This document shows, one piece after another, positions 31,949 through 39,476 of a stretch of DNA of 64,000 nucleotides. The DNA is from a virus. Position numbers and translations under genes: made by a program. Below the pieces are notes generated by a model. That model saw only the letters and a list, made by a program, of their open reading frames with translations, had not been told where the DNA came from and made no database searches. Where the stretch lies: the IMG/VR virus record IMGVR_UViG_3300030616_000016, positions 1 to 64,000 of that record. One strand, 5' to 3'. Positions within the stretch are counted from its first letter, which is position 1. The number at the start of each line of letters is the position of its first letter.

Positions 31949-32248
31949 TTAAAGTGGAATAATGGTGGAGGTGATCGGGATCGAACCGACGACCTCTTGC
32001 TTGCAAAGCAGGCGCTCTCCCAGCTGAGCTACACCCCCACACTGAATATAATTAGTTCCTTTTCCATCTTTTGGCCACTCAGGGCTTGTCTTGTTAATAA
32101 ACTTATGAAAGTCGAGAATCTTACCATTATCGATAACTAATAGTTTATTACAAGATGGACAGTCTACCGTAGCGCCTTCGGCCTCTTTGATGGAATTACA
32201 GTTGACATCAAATTCAGAATTGCATTCTACACAAACCAACTTAATCAT
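31949..32248 (-). CDS. zinc-ribbon protein whose frame runs through tRNA-Ala
   Basis: From MIKLVCVECNSEFDVNCNS at 32248; CVEC...CPSC zinc ribbon in the first 45 residues. The C-terminal ~25 residues are translated from the tRNA-Ala gene on the same strand and look non-native, so the tRNA probably replaced the original 3' end. Confidence 0.55.
   Translation of the reverse strand: MIKLVCVECNSEFDVNCNSIKEAEGATVDCPSCNKLLVIDNGKILDFHKFINKTSPEWPKDGKGTNYIQCGGVAQLGERLLCKQEVVGSIPITSTIIPL
31963..32038 (-). tRNA. tRNA-Ala(UGC)
   Basis: Acceptor GGGGGTG/CACCTCC, anticodon loop TTTGCAA, T-loop TTCGATC, A73, encoded CCA. One C-A mismatch in the anticodon stem. Confidence 0.9.
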
Positions 32249-32289
32249 GGTATTACTCCTGAATAATGGTCTCATTATTGAATAATAAA

Positions 32290-32343
32290 TCGGGACGGGA
32301 GGATTTGAACCTCCGAGGGCATTAATGCCACCTGGTCCCAAAC
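32290..32343 (-). pseudogene. 3' half of a type II tRNA next to an HNH gene
   Basis: Has variable arm GGCAT-TA-ATGCC, T-arm GGAGG/CCTCC with loop TTCAAAT, acceptor strand CGTCCCG and A73, but no matching CGGGACG 5' strand was found upstream. An HNH gene ends about 20 bp before it. Confidence 0.65.
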
Positions 32344-32364
32344 ATAGCGTTATAGCAGATTTAG

Positions 32365-32874
32365 CTATAGACCAATATTTTTAATTTGTCCATTATGAAA
32401 TGCGGCATGACAATTTTTACACAATACAGTGCATTTTTTAAGCTCAGACTCTAATCTCTTCCATGACCAATATCTCATTGTTTTAAATGATTGGTCCTTA
32501 ACATTAGGGTCTATATGGTGAATATCCAAAGAGCAAATGAATTTATTGAATCCACAATGCATGCACTTCCCGCCTAAAAACTCCACTGCCTTTTGTCTTG
32601 TTTCTTTTGCCTTTTTGTTATTATACGCATTCTGACATTTGCCGCAAATACTCTTTTTATGTCCATAAAACTTTTTGGGATCCGTCTCTCCACAAGAACA
32701 TTTCCTTATAGTGGCCATATCTTTTGGGAGTTTTCCTTTTGGTCCACGCCTAGTTTTCAATCCAAATTTTTTCAACCAATATCTAACACAGTCCTGAGAT
32801 ACTGACAATTTGTCTGATATCTGGCGTAAGCTCAAACCTTCTTCTATTAATTTATTTAAAATATTCTGTTCCAT
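32365..32874 (-). CDS. HNH endonuclease with N-terminal helix-turn-helix
   Basis: 169 residues. Residues 1-45 form a helix-turn-helix (IEEGLSLRQISDKLSVSQDCVRYWL). Then CSCGE...ICGKC and CMHCGF...LDIHHIDPNVKDQSF...CTVLCKNCHAAFHNG, the zinc-stabilised HNH core. A consensus promoter ends 7 bp before its ATG, so the message is probably leaderless. Located just before an orphan tRNA 3' half, suggesting past insertion into a tRNA gene. Confidence 0.88.
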   Translation of the reverse strand: MEQNILNKLIEEGLSLRQISDKLSVSQDCVRYWLKKFGLKTRRGPKGKLPKDMATIRKCSCGETDPKKFYGHKKSICGKCQNAYNNKKAKETRQKAVEFLGGKCMHCGFNKFICSLDIHHIDPNVKDQSFKTMRYWSWKRLESELKKCTVLCKNCHAAFHNGQIKNIGL

Positions 32875-32881
32875 GTAGAGT

Positions 32882-32909
32882 ATTATAACACAGGTTTAAA
32901 AAATGTCAA
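32882..32909 (-). promoter_or_regulatory. consensus promoter of the HNH gene
   Basis: Minus-strand TTGACA (32904-32909), 16-bp spacer, TATAAT (32882-32887). Only 7 bp to the ATG. Confidence 0.85.
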
Positions 32910-33044
32910 TTTAAGATATCTGCATCTCTATTATTATTTCAAATTACGGTGCGAATCAATGGGCTTTAACCATCGGTCTTTGGCGCTAGTCATAAAGTAT
33001 GCACCAATATTCTTCTAGGTAGGACTAATTCCATACTGAATAAA

Positions 33045-33122
33045 TGGTCCGGGTAGCTGGATTCGGACCAGCGGTTTCCACGCCCCAAACGTGGCGGGAT
33101 GACCAAGCTTCCCCATACCCGG
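33045..33122 (-). tRNA. tRNA-Pro(UGG)
   Basis: Acceptor CCGGGTA/TACCCGG, anticodon loop TTTGGGG, A73, encoded CCA; T-loop is TCCGAAT. Confidence 0.92.
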
Positions 33123-33133
33123 ACAGAATTTAA

Positions 33134-33211
33134 TGGCGGGACCAACGAGAGTCGCACTCGCTTCACTCCACCTTGACAGGGTGGCGGCTCCACTACTTTG
33201 CCCTTGGCCCC
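33134..33211 (-). tRNA. tRNA-Asp(GUC)
   Basis: Acceptor GGGGCCA/TGGTCCC, anticodon loop CTGTCAA, G73, encoded CCA. Confidence 0.92.
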
Positions 33212-33238
33212 ATGGATATTGGTAGTTCTTATCTAACA

Positions 33239-33652
33239 TTACGATTTTATTGCCATAAATATTATTGCTATGATAGTCACTATTTGGACTATTCCAAATA
33301 CAGGCCAAAATCTTTTTGTATGTTTATCTAATACTTCTTTATGTTTACTATAATAATTTTTATCGCAACATAGCTGGACACTTTTTATATAGCTTGCAGG
33401 ATATTTGGTGTTTGTACTATAATCACTAAATCCTTCTCTTGCTATTTCAGCAGTATCTAGTTGTGATATAAATGAATTTTCGGCAGGGGTATCAATCTTT
33501 TTGCCATCTATCAGTGTAACTCTAATAAAAGATTCATCTTCACGTTCGATCTCATCTTGTGCTTTAGTATATAGAATTGCAGCTGTTACAGCGGCACAGA
33601 AACCAAAGTCAAATAACAAAAATATAAATGTTACTGCGATATTATAAGTCAT
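33239..33652 (-). CDS. membrane protein with two transmembrane segments
   Basis: About 137 residues from MTYNIAVTFIF (GGAAGG site). Hydrophobic segments at about 3-25 and 115-135 flank a soluble loop of ~90 residues containing IKSVQLCCDKNYYSKHKEVLDKHTKR. Probably both ends anchored in the inner membrane. Function unknown. Confidence 0.65.
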   Translation of the reverse strand: MTYNIAVTFIFLLFDFGFCAAVTAAILYTKAQDEIEREDESFIRVTLIDGKKIDTPAENSFISQLDTAEIAREGFSDYSTNTKYPASYIKSVQLCCDKNYYSKHKEVLDKHTKRFWPVFGIVQIVTIIAIIFMAIKS

Positions 33653-33685
33653 TTTACTTCCTTCCAATACATGAACAAATAAAGA

Positions 33686-33937
33686 TCATTCTACGAAACT
33701 ACCTATTATCATACATGCAATCCACATAACCTGTATTCCACAGAACAATCCATTAATTACAATACCCGCAATGGATAATCCGTGCTGTTTCCAATTTGTT
33801 TGTATTAGACCAAGTATTAAGCCTAAAACAGGTAAAGGCGCTCCTAGTAATGGGATCCATCCAAAAAATATACACATACATCCAAGAACAAATGATGCTA
33901 TACCTAAACCAAAATTTCCTGTGCGCTTTGCTTCCAT
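33686..33937 (-). CDS. DUF4190-like membrane protein
   Basis: About 83 residues from MEAKRTGNFG (GGAG site; an upstream TTG is not preferred). Pattern FGLGIASFVLGCMCIFF...LGLILGLIQTNWKQHGLSIAGIVINGLF...VMWIACMII resembles the DUF4190 two- to three-helix membrane proteins. Function of that family is not known. Confidence 0.7.
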   Translation of the reverse strand: MEAKRTGNFGLGIASFVLGCMCIFFGWIPLLGAPLPVLGLILGLIQTNWKQHGLSIAGIVINGLFCGIQVMWIACMIIGSFVE

Positions 33938-33997
33938 GATTTTCTCCAAATTAAGTTTGTTTATGACAACCTGTTTAATTATATTTTGAATTTCAAT

Positions 33998-34675
33998 TCA
34001 AAAACGTATAGAAGATTTACTATTTACACTTTGATGATTCTTAAATGTTCTATAAGTTATAATTATCTGTAATCCATAATCTCCTTGATAGAGATATGTA
34101 TCTTCATCTTCTATAGATATATAATGATAGCCCCATTCGCCTAATATATTAGCTACCTGTTTTCTGGACATGCCTCTCGTAATTTTGTTATATCCTATCA
34201 TAGTGACGCCAACATTATTAGGATATAGTCGTTGTTTCATTTCATATCTTTTTTGATACCATGATTTGTTTCTTTCTTTCTCTTTCTCTTTTCTTCTTTC
34301 TTCAGCTTTTCTAGCTGCTTCTTCTTTTTCTAATAGCAAGGCTATCTTTTTACTTTGAATTTCTTGAATCTTATCTTTATATTTTTTACCTAATCCAGTT
34401 TTATAAAATGTATTTTTTGTTTCTGTAAATAATGATTTCCATGCTGGTGCTAATGTATCAGAATTTATTAATCTGTCTATTCTTAATATAATCAGATGTG
34501 CTTGATTTATGTCGTCGGCAGATTCAAGACTGTCTGATAGTGATTGTAAGGCTACTGGAGAAAGTGCAGTTTCGGGACCATCATTAGTATGAGCACATAG
34601 TATTAATAATATTACAAAACCAGTTATTGCAATTAATGATACAGTTATAAGCAGTTTTTTATATCTTTCTTCCAT
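33998..34675 (-). CDS. membrane-anchored coiled-coil protein with BamE-like C-terminus
   Basis: 225 residues. One transmembrane helix (about 8-28), an acidic region, a highly charged helix (LLLEKEEAARKAEERRKEKEKERNK) and a C-terminal segment TRGMSRKQVANILGEWGYHY...YLYQGDYGLQIIITY resembling the SmpA/BamE 'G-M-x-x-x-V-x-x-x-L-G' fold. Type II membrane topology is likely. Confidence 0.6.
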   Translation of the reverse strand: MEERYKKLLITVSLIAITGFVILLILCAHTNDGPETALSPVALQSLSDSLESADDINQAHLIILRIDRLINSDTLAPAWKSLFTETKNTFYKTGLGKKYKDKIQEIQSKKIALLLEKEEAARKAEERRKEKEKERNKSWYQKRYEMKQRLYPNNVGVTMIGYNKITRGMSRKQVANILGEWGYHYISIEDEDTYLYQGDYGLQIIITYRTFKNHQSVNSKSSIRF

Positions 34676-34755
34676 AACGATAAAAATTCTCCTTCATATT
34701 TATCGAACTTATAAAGTATTGTTTTGTTAACAAATAGACGTTAGTTTGATATAAA

Positions 34756-34826
34756 TACCCCTTGATGGAATCGAACCACCGCTCAGTGGATGTAAGCCAC
34801 CAGCCCTGCCATTAGGCTAAAGGGGT
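34756..34826 (-). tRNA. tRNA-Val(UAC)
   Basis: Acceptor ACCCCTT/AAGGGGT, anticodon loop CTTACAT, A73. No encoded CCA. Confidence 0.92.
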
Positions 34827-34984
34827 CTTGGATTATATTCTGTTAATTTTGTCATATGGTCAAATGTAAAAGTAAAATGTAGGTCTTCTACCTTGAAAAT
34901 TGATTTCACTCCGTATATAATCCTTTTATATAACTGACTTAAACCGTCTGCACAAAATATTTCTATTTTGTATATAGAATCCAT
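34817..34984 (-). CDS. small hypothetical protein
   Basis: About 55 residues from MDSIYKIEIFCADGLSQLYK; an ATG three codons upstream is an alternative. Beta strand and basic helix; the last codons overlap tRNA-Val by 10 bp. Confidence 0.5.
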   Translation of the reverse strand: MDSIYKIEIFCADGLSQLYKRIIYGVKSIFKVEDLHFTFTFDHMTKLTEYNPRPL

Positions 34985-34997
34985 ATTTATCATTTCT

Positions 34998-35168
34998 TCA
35001 TTTAGAAATAACAATAGAAACATTCCTGTTTTTTGTTTCAGGGTAAGCTGATAAGGCTTGTAATTCTTGCATTTGATTGACGCCTGATTGTGTTATTTCT
35101 GAGGATATTGCAAACATATCGCAGCCGCCAAACTCGTTTATATGTACCGCTTCTGTCTCAATTTCCAT
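34998..35168 (-). CDS. 56-residue acidic protein
   Basis: MEIETEAVHINEFGGCDMFA... to NVSIVISK, 56 residues, with an AGGAAAG site. Glu/Gln-rich; no known domain. Confidence 0.6.
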   Translation of the reverse strand: MEIETEAVHINEFGGCDMFAISSEITQSGVNQMQELQALSAYPETKNRNVSIVISK

Positions 35169-35177
35169 TATACTTTC

Positions 35178-35528
35178 CTACAAATTAAATGATATATTGT
35201 TTGTTACAGCATCAAAGATAAATTCACAGACAGTTCCAGTTTCTTTAGTTTCAATATCAGTTATTTTGACACCGATAATATATCTTATATGAGCTAAAGG
35301 ATAGCTATTTGTTACTACTCTAAATAGACATATCATATACATTTTCTTTATATCTTCTATGTCTTCGTTATAACTAGATAATATAAATCTGCCTGTTTTT
35401 GTTTTGGTATTTGCATTAATAGCATATATCATTTGTGTCTTAGGATATCCACCTGCATAATCTTCATGTGTAATACCAAATATATCTGTGTTTTGATAAC
35501 CTGTTACTTTTAGTTCTTCTTTGTCCAT
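35178..35528 (-). CDS. hypothetical protein, beta-rich
   Basis: About 116 residues from MDKEELKVTGYQN. Alternating hydrophobic strands (GRFILSSYN, MYMICLFRVV, HIRYIIGVKI, TVCEFIFDAV). No recognised family. First protein gene after tRNA-Glu. Confidence 0.6.
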   Translation of the reverse strand: MDKEELKVTGYQNTDIFGITHEDYAGGYPKTQMIYAINANTKTKTGRFILSSYNEDIEDIKKMYMICLFRVVTNSYPLAHIRYIIGVKITDIETKETGTVCEFIFDAVTNNISFNL

Positions 35529-35549
35529 GATTATCCTTAAGTAAATAAA

Positions 35550-35625
35550 TGGTGACCCCACGGGGAATCGAACCCCGATCCACAGACTGAAAATCTGTTA
35601 TGCTCAACCGTTACACCATGGGGCC
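35550..35625 (-). tRNA. tRNA-Glu(UUC)
   Basis: Acceptor GGCCCCA/TGGGGTC, anticodon loop TTTTCAG, encoded CCA. First tRNA of the cluster in transcription order. Confidence 0.94.
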
Positions 35626-35640
35626 ACATTGAATAAGATA

Positions 35641-35670
35641 CACTGCCTGACTATTGCTGGCCAGGCAGTG
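35641..35670. other. inverted repeat upstream of tRNA-Glu
   Basis: CACTGCCTG / CAGGCAGTG arms with a 12-nt loop, without a T-run. Lies at the 5' edge of the tRNA cluster transcript; possible processing or regulatory hairpin. Confidence 0.5.
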
Positions 35671-35785
35671 TTTGGTTGCCATTATTCTAGATATATAATT
35701 TTCAAAGATCTACATTACCCATATTCTACAGAGTAATGATTGCTACAATAATTGCAATATACGTGTTCTCACGGGCACGATATTC

Positions 35786-35821
35786 AAATAAAAAACCCGC
35801 AGGTTTTTAGGTCTGCGGGTT
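35786..35821 (-). terminator. intrinsic terminator ending the candidate ncRNA
   Basis: Stem AACCCGCAG / CTGCGGGTT with 10-nt loop; on the minus strand followed by TTTTTTATT. The + strand side also has a weaker T-run. Confidence 0.85.
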
Positions 35822-36000
35822 AGATGTTTTTTATTTCTGTGTTGCTTACCCTAACCCGCTCCGCTCCAATCGACCATTGTTCGATATGATCCACTAATGG
35901 ATATACCGGTGGCCGGCAGGCAATCTGCCTGTTCGAACGTATTAATGGGTTGTTTATGTAAGCTAAGCATTTGAATTCTATAACTCCATAATTAGGTTAT
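35790..36000 (-). ncRNA. candidate stand-alone structured ncRNA
   Basis: This gene-free stretch has a complete transcription unit: promoter at 36007-36034, a ~210-nt transcribed region and the terminator above. Folding elements on the minus strand: CTATAAC/GTTATAG hairpin, outer stem GCTTAC + AACCC pairing with GGGTT + GTAAGC (35846-35965), and inner hairpins CAGGC-AGATT-GCCTG, TCCA-TTAG-TGGA and TCGA-ACAATGG-TCGA. No ORF of useful size. No match to tRNA, tmRNA, 6S or RNase P that I can see. It sits directly upstream of the tRNA cluster. Confidence 0.65.
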
Positions 36001-36006
36001 AGCATA

Positions 36007-36034
36007 ATAATAGCACTGAAACGTATTAAGTCAA
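36007..36034 (-). promoter_or_regulatory. promoter of the candidate ncRNA
   Basis: Minus-strand TTGACT (36029-36034), 16-bp spacer, TATTAT (36007-36012). Confidence 0.75.
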
Positions 36035-36054
36035 GAACAAAATTAGTTTTTTGT

Positions 36055-36480
36055 TTAGGACCCGCAGTTCTTACATGTTTCATCTTTGGTTTCTTTCTTC
36101 CAACCACAATACTCACACTTTACATCTAATGGTTTTATCGCATCAAGAAATTCTTCATCATTGCTTTGTAGCAATGAAGCGTATAAGAGATAGTCAGGCT
36201 TATGAGTGTCATATGGCAATTCTTCTAAATAAGTAGCAGTTATTTCTACATCACAATAACCTTTGTTTGCAATCCATATTTCTCTGGCTGCTCTTTCAGA
36301 GAATTCATCTTCACTTTCACCTCCGCATAGATGTCCTTCTCCAGACATCCATATATGATAATCATTTCCAGGGCCTACACTATCTATGCTCCATATTTCT
36401 TCTATAGCTTCGACTATTTCATCACGTCTGTTTTTGTCGAACTCTTTTATACTGAATTCCATTTGGTAATATCTACTCAT
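36055..36480 (-). CDS. hypothetical protein with C-terminal zinc ribbon
   Basis: 141 residues; N-terminal alpha/beta domain (YQMEFSIKEFDKNRRDEIVEAIEEIW) and a C-terminal CEYCGWKKETKDETCKNCG zinc ribbon. Unrecognised family. Starts 2 bp after the methyltransferase fusion gene ends. Confidence 0.65.
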   Translation of the reverse strand: MSRYYQMEFSIKEFDKNRRDEIVEAIEEIWSIDSVGPGNDYHIWMSGEGHLCGGESEDEFSERAAREIWIANKGYCDVEITATYLEELPYDTHKPDYLLYASLLQSNDEEFLDAIKPLDVKCEYCGWKKETKDETCKNCGS

Positions 36481-36482
36481 TT

Positions 36483-37910
36483 TTATCTATCCAGTGCAAG
36501 TATATTATTTTTGAAGTATTTGAACGTACTGTGATTTCTAAGAAAATCTGTAATCTTTTCATTAACTTCAAGACCATATGCCTTCATCTTGCATGCTATG
36601 TATTTGACGGGCTGTTCATTTACATGACCACGCCCACCTTGGCCTGGAGTTGCCCAGCTAAGTACCATATGCTTTGAACATACACTGGCAATATTTCTTA
36701 GAAATGCATCTTCCTTTTCTCTTGGAATGTGTTCTCCTACCTCAAGACACATAACAAAATCTGCTTTCTCTTTCCATTCTTGTGGTTCGCTTAGGTCTAT
36801 CTGTGTTATGTCGTCGATCTTGGATACTTCTTCAATATCTCCTGTTCCTTCAAAGCCCTTGATCTTCCATCCACATGATCTTAATATTGACACATATGTG
36901 CCATCACCACAACCAAGATCGAAAGCTAGTTCTGGTGAATATGTATGTGCGATTGCTCCAGCAAGAAGATAGTCGTGTTTATGTTTCTTGGCTTCTTTAA
37001 CAGGCCATATACCACTACTCTTGTCAATCTTTTCTTGCTTCTTATCTTTCTTTGGTTTTGGTTTAATAATTACTTTCTCTATATTATCAGAAATCTTAGG
37101 ATTAGTTGTTTGTTCAAAGTTGGGGCGCTCCCATCCACCTTTATGTCCACGATCTTTATCATAGTTATAATCTTTGATGAATGGATAGAATCTTTCTTTA
37201 AGAATGCTATATAGCCTGTTATCAACTGGTGAGTATCCTAACAGTTCTCTGTCACGAACAAAGGTGTCCCATGCTGTCCTGTTAGTAGGATGAAAGTGGC
37301 AAACCTTGATTGGTTTTTCGGCGTTCTGATACCTCTTTTTGAAGCCGGAACAACCGAGGTTATATGAAGTATCTAACAATGTAACTCGGTCTGCATACTT
37401 TGCATTATTCTTAGGATTCAGCAGTTCATTCAGAACAGGCTCTTCCTTATCCTCATTGCGTTCAATAATGATATCGCGCAGCTCTTTTACAATATCTTTC
37501 GCGCTTGGTCTATAGAATACACTGCCGCCATTTAGCTTAGGTTTGCTGTATGTGGAGATTCCTACATCTTTCATGTCTCCGACTTTGAATTTGCTTATTT
37601 GCCATGCATCAAGGTCATGGACCCATGCAAGTTCATCTATAATACCAGTATCAAATAGCTCAAACATAGACATGGTTTTACTACCAGTAAGACAAGTCTC
37701 ATTCATTTCCATCTTTATGGTAGAAACACCCTTATGCTCAAAATCAATATTAGATGCGATGATGATCTGGCTTGGTTTCCAACCGATAGATAGTGCATTG
37801 TCGATCTGTGCAAGCATATATGCAATGAGCTTTCCTGATTCTGCTTGTTTATGCTTGTCATTTCCAGACTTTGCTCCTTCCTGAAGATTGGCTATCATAA
37901 CATTCTTCAT
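36483..37910 (-). CDS. glycosyltransferase-like domain fused to a SAM methyltransferase
   Basis: 475 residues. N-terminal ~280 residues resemble nucleotide-sugar transferase-type folds (SQIIIASNIDFEH, WVHDLDAWQ with a possible DxD, GGSVFYRPSA). A Lys-rich linker (KPKPKKDKKQEKIDK) leads to a class I methyltransferase: FDLGCGDGTYVSILRSCGWKIKGFEG (motif I) and FVMCLEVGEHIPREKE. The two activities on one chain suggest that a sugar is added and then methylated. It overlaps the next gene by 4 bp. Confidence 0.72.
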   Translation of the reverse strand: MKNVMIANLQEGAKSGNDKHKQAESGKLIAYMLAQIDNALSIGWKPSQIIIASNIDFEHKGVSTIKMEMNETCLTGSKTMSMFELFDTGIIDELAWVHDLDAWQISKFKVGDMKDVGISTYSKPKLNGGSVFYRPSAKDIVKELRDIIIERNEDKEEPVLNELLNPKNNAKYADRVTLLDTSYNLGCSGFKKRYQNAEKPIKVCHFHPTNRTAWDTFVRDRELLGYSPVDNRLYSILKERFYPFIKDYNYDKDRGHKGGWERPNFEQTTNPKISDNIEKVIIKPKPKKDKKQEKIDKSSGIWPVKEAKKHKHDYLLAGAIAHTYSPELAFDLGCGDGTYVSILRSCGWKIKGFEGTGDIEEVSKIDDITQIDLSEPQEWKEKADFVMCLEVGEHIPREKEDAFLRNIASVCSKHMVLSWATPGQGGRGHVNEQPVKYIACKMKAYGLEVNEKITDFLRNHSTFKYFKNNILALDR

Positions 37911-38740
37911 ACTTCTATCTCCTGTTCGAAATTTACAACCAGTTTTGCTTTACCCCATGGCTTATTTTTGTTAACAGTTAGATTGCCTTGAGATAGATTA
38001 TCTGCAGCAATCTTTTTATTGGCTTCTTCAGTTTCTTTCCACTTGCCTTCCATATATTTGTCTACTTCTGATCTGGGTGTTCTAATTCTGTTCATAAAGT
38101 CGCCTAATTTATTCCACCACATTAGTTTATAGCCACTAGCTAAAGCCCTGTGCATTAAGTCTTTATCATCGGCTCCATAGCCTATCATAGACTCATCGTA
38201 TCCACCAAGCTCCATAAACTCATCTTTATATAAACCTAATCTACCATGAATCAACTTCTTACCTTTAGAGAATACTGCTTTAGCAGGACATATGTTGGCA
38301 AGATCATTTATTGCATGTACAAAATGGTGGCCTATGTAATTATCTGCGTCTACATTGTTTACTATGTCAGCATCTGCTGCCTTAAATGCTATGTTTCTTG
38401 AATGCCCCATCTTATATTTTTCTGGTTCAGTAGTATGTATATATTTCACAATGCCTGATTTTATGTATGGAAGCATATGTGTCTGCATCCATTTATCTAG
38501 ATGGTCTGCACTATTATAATCGAGAATGACAAACTGTACGCCTGGATAATCGATGTTATTCAATATATTTACAGGCAACGTCCTCTCAAGATCATGAGTT
38601 CTGTTCATGCATGTAGTACATATTGCAATGTTATAGTATTTCTTTGGAGCAGTAATAGGTTCTTTATCTGGATCCCAATACTGCCATTTATCTTCTGGTA
38701 CCAATGTATATTCTCCTGTAAAAAGATAGCTAGTATGCAT
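37907..38740 (-). CDS. family 2-type glycosyltransferase (galactosyltransferase C-domain)
   Basis: 277 residues. NIAICTTCMNRTHDLERTL, VQFVILDYNSADHLDKW, NNVDADNYIGHHF (DxD metal site) and GGYDESMIGYGADDKDLMHRA (W/G-G-E/D-D-D-x-D acceptor motif of the chondroitin-polymerase/galactosyltransferase type). No Shine-Dalgarno is seen; the ATG lies inside the outer stem of the foldback element at 38726-38920, so start access may depend on that structure. Confidence 0.8.
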   Translation of the reverse strand: MHTSYLFTGEYTLVPEDKWQYWDPDKEPITAPKKYYNIAICTTCMNRTHDLERTLPVNILNNIDYPGVQFVILDYNSADHLDKWMQTHMLPYIKSGIVKYIHTTEPEKYKMGHSRNIAFKAADADIVNNVDADNYIGHHFVHAINDLANICPAKAVFSKGKKLIHGRLGLYKDEFMELGGYDESMIGYGADDKDLMHRALASGYKLMWWNKLGDFMNRIRTPRSEVDKYMEGKWKETEEANKKIAADNLSQGNLTVNKNKPWGKAKLVVNFEQEIEV

Positions 38741-38920
38741 TTAATTTTATGTTTTGAAGACATAGTCGTCGTCGTCTTCGCAAACCGTTTGATTTAATAT
38801 GTATTTCTGAAAATCAACTTTGCGAGACGCAGACGACATTGTCTTCAAAAGTTTTGTGAACATAAAGCATTCTTTATGCAATTCTATAATGAGGTAGAAA
38901 TAAAACTGCATACTAGCTAT
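38726..38920. repeat. cloverleaf-like foldback element E1
   Basis: Outer stem ATAGCTAGTATGCA (38726-38739) pairs perfectly with 38907-38920. Long arm: TTTTGAAGACA (38752-38762) with 38840-38850, then GTCGTC, CGTC-TCGCAAA and TTGATTT helices, ending in loop AATATGTATTTCTGA (38796-38810). Small hairpin CATAAAG-CATT-CTTTATG (38861-38878). Same layout as E2-E4 with unrelated stem sequences. Confidence 0.8.
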
Positions 38921-39476
38921 TATTAATTGGAAACTGTTGATGAGCTACAGGAAATTGCTCATCTGGTATTTCTTTACCAAGGAATGGGCACAGTTTCTCC
39001 CATCCTTCACCTGCACAAATATTTATTTCCATATACTTGTCTTGTTTGTCAGCAAAAAATTCTCTAACGCCTGCATAGTAACTCCTATAAGCAATGTCAA
39101 ATTTCTCAAACTCATATGTAAAACATCCATATAAATTGAATCTATTTTCCTTTGCTCTAATACTACCAAGACCGCGTCTCCTAGACCATCTTTCATTTGA
39201 TCTATGCCAGCTTTCTCTTTCTCTTATACAGCATATGAACTTAGCATTAGGTAACAGGTACTCTAGGAATCGATACTTAGGAGCTACATAGATATCATTT
39301 ATAAAATCATATTTTTGTACATCTGCAATCTCTTTTGGAGAATGATGTGCTGTGTATCCAAGGATACGCATTGCATGTGTAAGACTCAGTGTTCCTGTCT
39401 TTCCTAAACCTAACCCAAAAATCTTAAAGGCTGGATGTTGGCCTGGCTTGTAATCCTCTGGGATTTCTACGCTCAT
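38913..39476 (-). CDS. sulfotransferase (Sulfotransfer_4-like)
   Basis: 187 residues. FKIFGLGLGKTGTLSLTHAMRILGY (residues ~17-41) is the PAPS-binding start of the Sulfotransfer_4 group; FICCIRERESWHRSNERW is the second motif region. Shorter than many family members. The stop codon lies inside the outer stem of E1. Its 5' end overlaps the next gene by 53 bp. Confidence 0.75.
   Translation of the reverse strand: MSVEIPEDYKPGQHPAFKIFGLGLGKTGTLSLTHAMRILGYTAHHSPKEIADVQKYDFINDIYVAPKYRFLEYLLPNAKFICCIRERESWHRSNERWSRRRGLGSIRAKENRFNLYGCFTYEFEKFDIAYRSYYAGVREFFADKQDKYMEINICAGEGWEKLCPFLGKEIPDEQFPVAHQQFPINNS

Noticed and set aside
32948-33005. 58-nt tRNA-like fold with GGTGC/GCACC ends
   Set aside because: A T-arm-like hairpin is present but the T-loop is TTAAAGC, the anticodon arm cannot be drawn and the acceptor has only 5 pairs. 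Probably chance or an old remnant.
38726-38920. Foldback elements as ordinary Rho-independent terminators
   Set aside because: They are 170-195 bp with multi-arm structure and conserved loops; only E2 has terminal A and T runs. Simple terminators elsewhere in the window look quite different.
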